Of a stretch of 64,000 bases of DNA, positions 19,057-27,011 are shown in pieces (the stretch's first letter is position 1; every line of letters starts with the position of its first letter). Source of the stretch: Shewanella sp. MBTL60-007 (GTDB lineage: Bacteria; Pseudomonadota; Gammaproteobacteria; Enterobacterales; Shewanellaceae); NCBI RefSeq assembly GCF_019654915.1, contig NZ_BPET01000004.1:62001-126000 (forward strand), read 5' to 3'. Made by a program: the position numbers and the translations under genes. A model generated the notes under the pieces. It was not told the DNA's origin and did no database searches. It saw only the letters and a program-made list of their open reading frames with translations.

Positions 19057-20073
19057 TTACACCAACCTATGACGTTGCTTTAATAGCAGTAAAATAAAGA
19101 AAGGCGCACCGAGCAAGGCGGTAACGAGTCCTACGGGAAGCTCAGATGGCGCCACCAGTGAGCGTGCGCCAATATCGGCCAGTGCTAAGATGGCAGCCCC
19201 TAGCATCGCACTCAGTGGCAATAACTGTTTATGGTCAGGCCCTACCATCATGCGCACTAAATGCGGCACCACTAAGCCGATAAAACCAATAATCCCAGTT
19301 GCCGCGACAGAGACACCAACGCCAATGGCACATAATACAATCAACCGCAGCTTCAGCTTATCGACATCTAAACCTAAATGACGAGCCTCAGCTTCTCCAA
19401 GGAGCAGGGCATTGAGGGCTTTGGCGCTGCGATTAAATTGCCAACTGACCAGTGCTAGGGCCACTAAGGTCAAAATAACGTAGTGCCACTGGGCACCTGC
19501 GATGGAGCCCATCTGCCATAAGGTCAGATCTCTTAGGGCCATGTCATCGGCCATATAAGTAAGCAGGCCAATTCCCGCCCCTGCGAGCGCTGCAATGGCA
19601 ACGCCGGACAGCAAGAGTAATACAACGGAAGTTCCACTTGCGCTGCTAGCAAGGCGATACACAATTAAGGTGGTGACTAAGCCTGCGAAAAAGGCGCTAA
19701 GGGCTACCATGTACTCGCCGCCTTGTGGGATGAGTACAATGCAGATAGCTGCGCCTAGTGCTGCACCCGATGACACCCCAATAATGCCTGGGTCCGCCAG
19801 CGGATTTCTAAATAACCCCTGCATCACTGCGCCGCACTGGGCAAGCACTGCGCCAACAGCAAGTGCTAACAAGGTGCGTGGTAAGCGCACATTGTTGATC
19901 ACTAGCTGTTCATGTGGAGCCACGTTGCCCAGTTCCAATTGAGTGGCCCAGTTAACCATGGCGTGAAAGCTTACCGACGGGCTAATTTGTAGGGGACCTA
20001 TGCTGACAGACATCAGGCTGGTAATCACCAAGGTGGTGAGTAAACCGGGCCAAAGCCAACGACGATTATCCAT
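19057..20073 (-). CDS. hmuU: Haem ABC transporter permease HmuU
   Basis: About 339 residues, FecCD/BtuC-type permease with some ten membrane helices. Marker blocks: NVRLPRTLLALAVGAVLAQCGAVMQGLFRNPLADPGIIGVSSGAALGA near the N-terminus and GIIGFIGLVVPHLVRMM, the ATPase-contact loop. ATG 20073 is preferred because AGGA lies 7 bases upstream; a TTG at 20097 without such a site extends the frame. It forms the channel with HmuV and receives haem from HmuT. Confidence 0.92.
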   Translation of the reverse strand: MDNRRWLWPGLLTTLVITSLMSVSIGPLQISPSVSFHAMVNWATQLELGNVAPHEQLVINNVRLPRTLLALAVGAVLAQCGAVMQGLFRNPLADPGIIGVSSGAALGAAICIVLIPQGGEYMVALSAFFAGLVTTLIVYRLASSASGTSVVLLLLSGVAIAALAGAGIGLLTYMADDMALRDLTLWQMGSIAGAQWHYVILTLVALALVSWQFNRSAKALNALLLGEAEARHLGLDVDKLKLRLIVLCAIGVGVSVAATGIIGFIGLVVPHLVRMMVGPDHKQLLPLSAMLGAAILALADIGARSLVAPSELPVGLVTALLGAPFFILLLLKQRHRLV

Positions 20074-20118
20074 TGTATTTCCTGCTGTTAAGTTCAAATA
20101 GTCGATACATTGAAAGCG

Positions 20119-21039
20119 CTAGTATTGCTTTACACTTATAAAATCAGTGGCTAATTTGTCTGCGGCAGCGATGGAACTGATCCCTAGGCCACCTAATAAG
20201 GCTTGTGGCTCTAGGGATTGGATCTGTTTATTTTTCCCCGCGGGTGTATGGGCAAGCAGTGGCATCTGCTTTAGTAGGTCGTCAATCGGGTTTTCGATTG
20301 CCTTGTCAGAGCGATTTGAAATAAGAATAACATCGGGTTGCAGCGATAAGATCCCCTCTTGGGATACTGACTTATAGCCGCTAAATCCGGCGATATTGTT
20401 GCCACCTGCTAGCTTGATAATGATGTCTGCAGCGGTGTTATCACCGCCTACTCGGGCGGGTCTATCTGCTTGAAGCAGTAAAAATAGCACTTTAGGTGCA
20501 TCACCTAGTTTGGCGATTTGCTGTTGTTTTTGTTCGAGATCTTTAAACGATTGCTGGATGTCTGCTTGTAGTGCTTGCGCTTGAGATTGACGATCCAGTA
20601 GCTCACCCATCTGAGCTATGTTGTCTAATAGCTGTTGTTGAGTTTTGGCATCTTGCAGTTGAACCACCTTCACCTTGGCGCCAGTTAATACATCTAAGGT
20701 TGTTTTTGGCCCCATGGCATCAGTCCCCAGCACGAGATTGGGAGATAAGACTAAAATACCTTCGGCGCTGAGCATGCGGTGATAGCCAAGCTTAGCGATA
20801 TCTTCGGCGCCTTGTGGCAGCTGGCTAGTGGAGTCGACTGCGACCAGTTCATTTCCAGCATCCAATGCAAAAATGAGCTCAGTGACACCTGCGCCAGCAC
20901 TGACAACTCGAGCGCTTTCTGTTTGGCTCGCAGCACCATCATGAGAGTGGTCATCATGGGCGAGTGAAGGGAAACTCAGTGTCACCATTGATAATAACGC
21001 CGCGCTGGCAACGGATTGTTTAACCATCTTGTTTAGCAT
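20119..21039 (-). CDS. hmuT: Haem-binding periplasmic protein HmuT
   Basis: About 306 residues: signal peptide (MLNKMVKQSVASAALLSMVTLSFPSLA), then a His/Asp-rich mature N-terminus (HDDHSHDG) and a class III binding-protein fold with VVSAGAGVTELIFALDAGNELVAVDSTS, LVLGTDAMGP and VILISNRSDKA. ATG 21039 has GGAG seven bases upstream and is preferred over ATG 21060. The protein carries haem in the periplasm from the outer-membrane receptor to HmuUV. The HDDHSH stretch could bind a metal or haem. Confidence 0.9.
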   Translation of the reverse strand: MLNKMVKQSVASAALLSMVTLSFPSLAHDDHSHDGAASQTESARVVSAGAGVTELIFALDAGNELVAVDSTSQLPQGAEDIAKLGYHRMLSAEGILVLSPNLVLGTDAMGPKTTLDVLTGAKVKVVQLQDAKTQQQLLDNIAQMGELLDRQSQAQALQADIQQSFKDLEQKQQQIAKLGDAPKVLFLLLQADRPARVGGDNTAADIIIKLAGGNNIAGFSGYKSVSQEGILSLQPDVILISNRSDKAIENPIDDLLKQMPLLAHTPAGKNKQIQSLEPQALLGGLGISSIAAADKLATDFISVKQY

Positions 21040-21146
21040 TAAGAACTCCAGTTTAGTCATTAGTGGATAAGCGGCTCAATCCGCTCATCGAATCTGGGGG
21101 GAAACAACAAATTTATGTTGAGTGTGGCTTATTGGTTTTTTATTAA

Positions 21147-21560
21147 CTAAGGCTCCATCAAAATCTGAGTATTGGTAATTTTTTGTCTTTGCATCGCCGC
21201 CAGCAAAGTCATCAAGGGTTGTACGGGAGCCGTTTTGTCTGCGGCAATCACGACCTTGGCCTTTGGGTTAGCCTTAAATTGGTTAATGAACGCCACTTCA
21301 AATTCGGCAAAGTCGGCGTAGCTTTTACCTTCAAGAGCCCAGTGAGGCTCACTTTGCAATACGTTAATGGCGATATGTTTTTCTTGAGTGAGTGCAGAAA
21401 GCTCTGACTTAGCTTCTGTGGGGACATCAACGGGTAAGGTGAGTAATTGGGTATTTGCTGTTAACAGCAAAAATACGAGTACGATAAAAATGATATCGAT
21501 AAGCGGTGTCAGATCCAGTCCAAACCCTTGTGAGCTATCATCCAAGCCGGCACTAATCAT
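21147..21560 (-). CDS. exbD: TonB-system proton channel protein ExbD
   Basis: 137 residues with one N-terminal membrane helix that carries the essential Asp in LTPLIDIIFIVLVFLLL, and a periplasmic domain ending in MQRQKITNTQILMEP. Start overlaps the exbB stop by 4 bases. With ExbB it forms the proton-driven motor for TonB. The set sits between tonB and hmuTUV, so it is dedicated to haem import. Confidence 0.92.
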   Translation of the reverse strand: MISAGLDDSSQGFGLDLTPLIDIIFIVLVFLLLTANTQLLTLPVDVPTEAKSELSALTQEKHIAINVLQSEPHWALEGKSYADFAEFEVAFINQFKANPKAKVVIAADKTAPVQPLMTLLAAMQRQKITNTQILMEP

Positions 21561-22324
21561 GATGCGTGTCCACCTATTGGGGCTTGCTGGGTGGCCGTTG
21601 GGATACTTGCTTGTGATTGACAGCGAGCCTCTTTACAGGTGGCCGCTTTTGAGCACAGTTGAGCCACAGAGTCGCTGCCGATACTTAGCGCCTGATCAAA
21701 CCCGTCAAGCCATAGGTTAAGCAGGTTTAAGGCATGGGCGATTTTGTTACAGCGGCGTTCTGCCCAAAGGGTAAACAGGTGTGCCATAGTGATAGCGGGC
21801 ACGGCGATAATCAGGCCTGCGGCGGTGGTGTTCATCGCAAGACCAAGACCTGATGCCAGTTGCGACGGCGTCACCGGGCCATCTGATAGGCCAAGCTGAT
21901 TAAACATCTCGATGAGCCCCAAAACGGTTCCGAGTAAACCAAGTAGCGGGGTGATAACACCTATGATGTGTAAAATCTTTAAACCTGAAAGCAGTTTGCT
22001 TTTTTGCTTAACGAGCCAGAGTGAAACAATCTCTTCGCGCATTGGTCTCGCTTGCTCTGCATGACTAAGGAGTAGGGCTGTTCCTTTAGCTAGCATGCTG
22101 CGCCCTTGGCTGATTTGAGTCATTAATTGTTGGCGCTGCTCGGGTGTCGCACTCCGTGCTTGCTGGCGAAGTTGATTTAACCAGACATCACGTTTAGGCA
22201 GTTCATAAAGCATTAATGCTAGTCGCTCCAAAATGATCATCAGGCTAATAAAAGCACAGATAAATAAAGGCCAAGCTAAATAGCCTAGTTGCTCTGAAAG
22301 CTGTTGATATAGAGGCTGAGTCAT
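21557..22324 (-). CDS. exbB: TonB-system motor protein ExbB
   Basis: About 255 residues with three membrane helices (near the N-terminus LAWPLFICAFISLMIILE; GVITPLLGLLGTVLGLIEMF; AAGLIIAVPAITMAHLF), the MotA/ExbB pattern. A frame upstream to 22402 exists, but GAGGA lies eight bases before ATG 22324, so the latter is the start. The C-terminal tail has four Cys (CSKAATCKEARCQ) unlike the typical ExbB tail, possibly a small metal site. Confidence 0.9.
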   Translation of the reverse strand: MTQPLYQQLSEQLGYLAWPLFICAFISLMIILERLALMLYELPKRDVWLNQLRQQARSATPEQRQQLMTQISQGRSMLAKGTALLLSHAEQARPMREEIVSLWLVKQKSKLLSGLKILHIIGVITPLLGLLGTVLGLIEMFNQLGLSDGPVTPSQLASGLGLAMNTTAAGLIIAVPAITMAHLFTLWAERRCNKIAHALNLLNLWLDGFDQALSIGSDSVAQLCSKAATCKEARCQSQASIPTATQQAPIGGHAS

Positions 22325-22463
22325 TGAGTGTCCTCGGCGATACTTAGGTATCGCAACTAGTAGAAAAAAACTGAAAATTACGACGCCATACGTTGGCGGC
22401 ATAGTTAATAGCTACTGTTTGTGTATGGCGCTTTTGCGCTAAGTAAAAGCGATTCATTTATGG

Positions 22464-23222
22464 TTAGTTAAGCGCAAATCTAACCGGTACCCTAACCGTA
22501 TAGGCGTAGGCGGTTTGTGGAGTAGGTGCGGCAAATTGCCACTTCTCGACAGCGTTTAACGCGGCTTTATCTAATAATCGGTAACCGGAGCTGTCCACCA
22601 AGGTGAGCGAGAGTTGCTCGCCAAGCTGGTTAAACATCACCTCCACGGTCGCAGTGCCTTGAAACCCCTTTTTACGTGCTTTTTTTGGGTAGTGGGGTTG
22701 GCTCGGTGGTGCGGCAAAAGTGGGTTGGCTTAATGTAATGGCTTGCTTACTTATACCTTGCTTTGCGTCAGCCTTTAGTTGGTTGTGAGAAAGTTGCTTT
22801 GCTTGTGCTTCAACGACACTTTCTTGTGTTTTTTCAATTGGCTTGACTGGAGTCGGCTTCTTCGCCGGTTCTTTTAGCGTTTTTGGCTTATTAGTTACTG
22901 CCTTCTTAGGGGCGAGCGGTTTAGCTTGAGTGTGTGCAATGGCTTTAGGCTTGGCGATTGGCTGGGGTTTCGCTGTGGCCTTGGCAACCTCTTGAGGTTG
23001 CGGCGCAGGTTTAGCCTTAGTTTTGACAGGCTCAGTAATTTGCTCGGGCGTTGTAGGCGCTTGGCTTGCTTGCATCGCGATAGAGAGGCTGACAGCTTGG
23101 CTCGATCCCATCGCAGAACCAGAATTGAGTTGCAGTTCTGGTTGGCTATTTTGGGAGGCGAGTACGCCGCCTTGAATTAAAATCGTTAAACAACCAAAAG
23201 CAAAATAACGTTTAGGAGTCAT
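22464..23222 (-). CDS. tonB: TonB energy-transducing protein
   Basis: 252 residues: N-terminal hydrophobic anchor (RYFAFGCLTILIQGGVLAS), a long Pro/Lys/Ala/Thr-rich periplasm-spanning region (about 60-165), and the TonB C-terminal domain with PHYPKKARKKGFQGTATVEVMF, DSSGYRLLDKAALNAVEKWQF and the closing VRVPVRFAL. It precedes exbB and exbD on the same strand and is divergent from the haem receptor it should energise. Confidence 0.9.
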   Translation of the reverse strand: MTPKRYFAFGCLTILIQGGVLASQNSQPELQLNSGSAMGSSQAVSLSIAMQASQAPTTPEQITEPVKTKAKPAPQPQEVAKATAKPQPIAKPKAIAHTQAKPLAPKKAVTNKPKTLKEPAKKPTPVKPIEKTQESVVEAQAKQLSHNQLKADAKQGISKQAITLSQPTFAAPPSQPHYPKKARKKGFQGTATVEVMFNQLGEQLSLTLVDSSGYRLLDKAALNAVEKWQFAAPTPQTAYAYTVRVPVRFALN

Positions 23223-23400
23223 GACTGAAAGTTCTTACTCAATAGAGTCGTATTAGTACTTACTAATCAATCTGCAAGCAATGTTTACATCTTTACAAAC
23301 TTGACGTTTAAGACTGATATTTACATTGTTTACAAATGGTTAGCTAAGTCAGTGTCGATAGTGTCTACATAAGATATATCAGCTTGAATGAGATCGCAAA

Positions 23401-23419
23401 TGATAATGATTTTCATTTG
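23401..23419 (+). promoter_or_regulatory. Fur box upstream of the haem receptor
   Basis: TGATAATGATTTTCATTTG, within an A/T-rich 25-base near-palindrome AAATGATAATGATTTTCATTT, matches the Fur consensus in most positions. It lies in the 316-base gap between tonB and the divergent receptor gene, 120 bases before the receptor ATG, and could control both directions. Confidence 0.75.
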
Positions 23420-23538
23420 ATCTATTTTTTTGTCTCAGGTAAAGTGCCGAAAAATGACAAAGTGGCAGCCTCAATTTTTCATTCCAGAGAATGAAATACT
23501 CATGAGGCGCTATTGATACTGACCTTGAGGATTGAAAA

Positions 23539-25605
23539 ATGACCAAGAAGCCTGTTGTAGTCGCTATGGCAATGGCTCTAAGTTCGGGGGCATTCGCTGC
23601 CACTACTCAACAAACGAGTGAGCAGCAAGTTACCGAGTTTGATGAAGTACTTGTCACCGCGACTCGTGTGAGCGAAAAGACCTCGGAAACCAGCCGTAGC
23701 GTCGCAGTGGTGAGTGAAGAGCAATTGCAAGAGTCGCAACCAGCATCGGTTGCTCAAGCATTGAAAAATGAGGCGAATGTTAATGTGACCAATGGTCCAC
23801 GCGCTTCATCTCAAGGGGTTGAAATACGTGGTCTTGGCGGCCAACGGGTTTTACAAACGATTGATGGTGCCCGCCAAAACACAAATTCAGGCCATCGTGG
23901 TACCTATTTTATGGATCCAGAGCTTTTGAGCTCGGTTGAAGTGGTGCGTGGTCCTGCTAGTAGCTTGTGGGGCAGCGGGGCGATTGGTGGTGTTGTGGCG
24001 CAAAATACCAAATCGGCAGCAGACTTCTTGGATGAAGAAGACAGCTTTGGTGGTTACCTTAAGCAAGGTTATGAATCAAATGGCGACCGTATTAAAACCA
24101 GTGGCGCGATTTACGGTTTAACAGATACGCAGTCAGCAGGGGGTGTTGATTGGCTAGTAAATGGCAGCTATTACGATAGTAACAATATTAAGATAGGTAA
24201 TGATCAAACTCTTGAAAACAGCGCGTCACAAGGTTCGAGCGGTCTAGCTAAATTTGGCTGGGAACCCACTGATGATCAACGCCTACAGCTGTCGGCTCGT
24301 TTTTCAAATATTGATGAATTGGTGCCGAGTAACCCTGCCGCGGAAGTGGGCACCTCCGTCCCCTTGGTTAAGCGTAAAACCCAAGATAACAACGTAACCT
24401 TGGATTACAGCTTAAACCCGACAGATAGCAAGCTACTGGATTTAAAGGCCACCCTTTATTGGAACGGCACCGATTACGATGAAGATCGCGTTACTAAAAA
24501 CCAATTCGATAGCACTAAATATGAAACCTTAGGTTTTAGCATAAATAACAGCTCAACCTTTGCTAATACCGTTTTAACTTACGGTGTTGACGGCTATCAA
24601 GATTCGATTAAAACCGTCCGCGACGATAGTGGTCAGGCTGGGCAGCGTCCCGATGATATCGATGGGGATACCACTGTTTGGGGCGCATTTACTCGTGCCG
24701 ATATCGAGTTAAGCGATAGCTGGTCAGTTGATGCCGCAGTGCGTTACGACACCTTTAAAAATGACAGTAATAATCTTAACCAGTCATCGGATGACAGCGC
24801 GTTTTCACCTTCTGTTGGTCTGGTATGGAAAACCACTGATTGGTTAACCTTAAGCGCTCGCTATGATCAAGCGTTCCGTGCGCCAAGCATTGAAGAGATG
24901 TACTCAACGGGCACCCATTATTGTATTCCTGCCATTCCGGGCTTCTTACCAAATGGCCTATGTAACACCTTTGAGATTAATCCCGATCTAAAAGCTGAAA
25001 AAGCAGAAAACAAAGAGGTTAAAGCCGATCTACGTTTTGCCAACCTTGCGGGCAATGACGAGCTAGCAATCACCTTAAACGTGTTCCGTAATGATGTGGA
25101 TGACTTTATCGAGCAATCTGTATCAGATCCATTAATGGGGATCCCTGGCTTTGAACAAACCACCTCTTGGGACAATGTTGATGAAGCCAAGCTAACCGGT
25201 TTTGAATTCTCAACACGTTACCGTTATGAGCAGACTCGCTTGAGCGTGAATTACGGCCAAACAGAAGGCAAAGACAAAGCAACGGATGAGTATTTATCAA
25301 ATATTCCCGCTAAAAAATTCGGCATAGATCTTTCTCAAGGGATTATGGAAGGCGATATGAAGATAGGGACCCGCTTTACCTATGTGGCCGAGCAAGATCA
25401 GCTCCCTACTGATAACGTAAACCAGTACGACTCATACAAGCTTTGGGATCTTTACGTGGCATGGGAGCCCGCCATGGGCACATTTGAAGGCTTACGAGTC
25501 GACTTTAGCGTTGAAAATATCGGTGATGAGGAATATCGCCAAGCGTGGCAAACCTTGTATGAACAAGGCAGAAATTTCAAATTGTCAGCGCGCTATAACT
25601 TCTAA
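23539..25605 (+). CDS. hugA: TonB-dependent haem/haemoglobin receptor (HugA type)
   Basis: 688 residues. A short signal peptide is followed by a TonB box-like EFDEVLVTATRV, a plug domain (VEIRGLGGQRVLQTIDGARQN, GAIGGVV) and a 22-strand barrel that ends LSARYNF with the terminal Phe. The haem-receptor FRAP (QAFRAPSIEEMY) and NPDL (INPDLKAEKAEN) motifs flank a loop with a His and two Cys. The TonB box, Fur box and neighbours all point to haem import across the outer membrane. The ligand (haem, haemoglobin) cannot be told. Confidence 0.9.
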   Translation: MTKKPVVVAMAMALSSGAFAATTQQTSEQQVTEFDEVLVTATRVSEKTSETSRSVAVVSEEQLQESQPASVAQALKNEANVNVTNGPRASSQGVEIRGLGGQRVLQTIDGARQNTNSGHRGTYFMDPELLSSVEVVRGPASSLWGSGAIGGVVAQNTKSAADFLDEEDSFGGYLKQGYESNGDRIKTSGAIYGLTDTQSAGGVDWLVNGSYYDSNNIKIGNDQTLENSASQGSSGLAKFGWEPTDDQRLQLSARFSNIDELVPSNPAAEVGTSVPLVKRKTQDNNVTLDYSLNPTDSKLLDLKATLYWNGTDYDEDRVTKNQFDSTKYETLGFSINNSSTFANTVLTYGVDGYQDSIKTVRDDSGQAGQRPDDIDGDTTVWGAFTRADIELSDSWSVDAAVRYDTFKNDSNNLNQSSDDSAFSPSVGLVWKTTDWLTLSARYDQAFRAPSIEEMYSTGTHYCIPAIPGFLPNGLCNTFEINPDLKAEKAENKEVKADLRFANLAGNDELAITLNVFRNDVDDFIEQSVSDPLMGIPGFEQTTSWDNVDEAKLTGFEFSTRYRYEQTRLSVNYGQTEGKDKATDEYLSNIPAKKFGIDLSQGIMEGDMKIGTRFTYVAEQDQLPTDNVNQYDSYKLWDLYVAWEPAMGTFEGLRVDFSVENIGDEEYRQAWQTLYEQGRNFKLSARYNF

Positions 25606-25740
25606 GTTAAGCCAAACCGAGGGCAGCTCAGGATTATCAATGAGTTGGCCTCTTTGTCGTTAAGTTAATTAGCGCTTAGTCAATACACTTTAGTTAACTT
25701 ACGCTTAGTTAATCGTTATTTAGTTCATTGGAGATCTTCC

Positions 25741-26253
25741 ATGTCAGTATCAGTTGAACAGATCCGTCAGCATCTAGAAAACAACCCCGCAGCTATGCCC
25801 AGTCAAATTGCCGAAGAGCTTAATATTAGTGAGCTTGAAGTGGTGTCTGCCTTGCCCGATGAGCAGCTTGCTATCCTACCCTTAGCAGAGAAAGATGCGT
25901 TATTAGCCGAGCTACCAGAGTGGGGAAATATGACCACAATCGTGTCAGCGTCCGGCAGTATTTTTGAATTCAAAGGCAGTTTCCCCAAGGGCAAGTATGC
26001 TCATGGTTATTACAACTTAATCACTAAAGGAGATGGTTTACATGGCCACCTTAAGCTAGATGTGATTACTGCTATTGCCCTCATTAGCAAACCCTTTAGG
26101 GGCACTGAGAGCCATTCAATTAACTTCTTTGGTCAGCAGGGGGAAGTGGTGTTTAAGGTTTACTTAGGCCGAGACAAAAAACGCGTATTACTGCCTGAGC
26201 AAGTTGCCCGCTTTAACGAATTGAAGCAACAGGTATTAACCGAGACCGCTTAA
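25741..26253 (+). CDS. hutX: Cytosolic haem carrier HutX (ChuX family)
   Basis: 170 residues. N-terminal helical part (IAEELNISELEVVSALPDEQ) and the HutX/ChuX barrel with FEFKGSFPKGKYAHGYYNL, LHGHLKLDVITAIALISKPFRGTESHSINFFGQQGEVVFKVYLGRDKKR. The family carries haem to HutZ or HutW in the cytoplasm. It lies 136 bases after the receptor and 38 before hutZ, the usual order. Confidence 0.92.
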   Translation: MSVSVEQIRQHLENNPAAMPSQIAEELNISELEVVSALPDEQLAILPLAEKDALLAELPEWGNMTTIVSASGSIFEFKGSFPKGKYAHGYYNLITKGDGLHGHLKLDVITAIALISKPFRGTESHSINFFGQQGEVVFKVYLGRDKKRVLLPEQVARFNELKQQVLTETA

Positions 26254-26290
26254 GCCATTCGAATAAACCTTAAATTAAAAGAGCAGATCA

Positions 26291-26860
26291 ATGACAACAG
26301 AAAAAGAGCAACGACTACGAGACAAATTACTACCAGAAATAGAAGCCTTTAAAGCTGAGCGCTCAACACTGCAGCTTGCAACTCAAGATGCTAACGGAGT
26401 CCCCAATGCCAGTTATGCGCCGTTTGCTCTAGCTGATGACGGTTTTTATATTTTAGTCAGTGAGCTTGCGCGTCATGGTACTAACTTAAAAGCCTCAAAG
26501 CAGTTGTCTGTAATGCTGCTAGAAGATGAGGCCGAAGCAAAAACGGTGTTTGCCCGTAAACGTTTGACCTTTGATGCTACAGCTGAATTAGTGGCGCGCG
26601 ACAGCGAAACCTTCACTAAAGGTGTTGCGGCCTTGTCGGCGCGTTTTGGTGAGATGATCGATAATTTAGCCGGGTTAGGCGACTTTAATCTATTTAAGTT
26701 AAATCCACATCAGGGGCTATACGTTAAAGGTTTTGGTCAAGCATTTAGCTTGTCTGGAGCTGAGCTGTTAGATGTTGATTGGAAGCGTGATGGCCACCAT
26801 GGCACCCCTAAGGCCGATCTAGCACAAGATGATATTGAGTTGGCTGAAACGGCTAATTAG
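26291..26860 (+). CDS. hutZ: Haem-degrading/utilisation protein HutZ
   Basis: 189 residues, flavin-reductase-like split barrel: STLQLATQDANGVPNASYAPFAL, GFYILVSELARHGTNLKAS, VMLLEDEAEAKTVFARKRLTFDATA, LFKLNPHQGLYVKGFGQAFSLSG, and the C-terminal GHHGTP that carries the haem-ligand His of HutZ. It degrades haem in the cytoplasm in Vibrio. Ends the receptor-hutX-hutZ operon; a terminator follows at 26939. Confidence 0.92.
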   Translation: MTTEKEQRLRDKLLPEIEAFKAERSTLQLATQDANGVPNASYAPFALADDGFYILVSELARHGTNLKASKQLSVMLLEDEAEAKTVFARKRLTFDATAELVARDSETFTKGVAALSARFGEMIDNLAGLGDFNLFKLNPHQGLYVKGFGQAFSLSGAELLDVDWKRDGHHGTPKADLAQDDIELAETAN

Positions 26861-26938
26861 GCTCGCAGCTCAAGTTATTGTTGTTTGGCAATCATTGATT
26901 GCACAGTAATAAACGTATTCAGATACAAATAAACATTG

Positions 26939-26961
26939 CCCGCCTTTGCGCGGGTTTTGTT
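26939..26961 (+). terminator. Terminator after hutZ
   Basis: Stem CCCGC / GCGGG with a 6-base loop followed by TTTTGTT, 79 bases past the hutZ stop. Confidence 0.65.
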
Positions 26962-27011
26962 ATTCTGCTGTTGTTTTCATTTTAACCTGAGTAAAGGTTA
27001 GGGATATTGCA

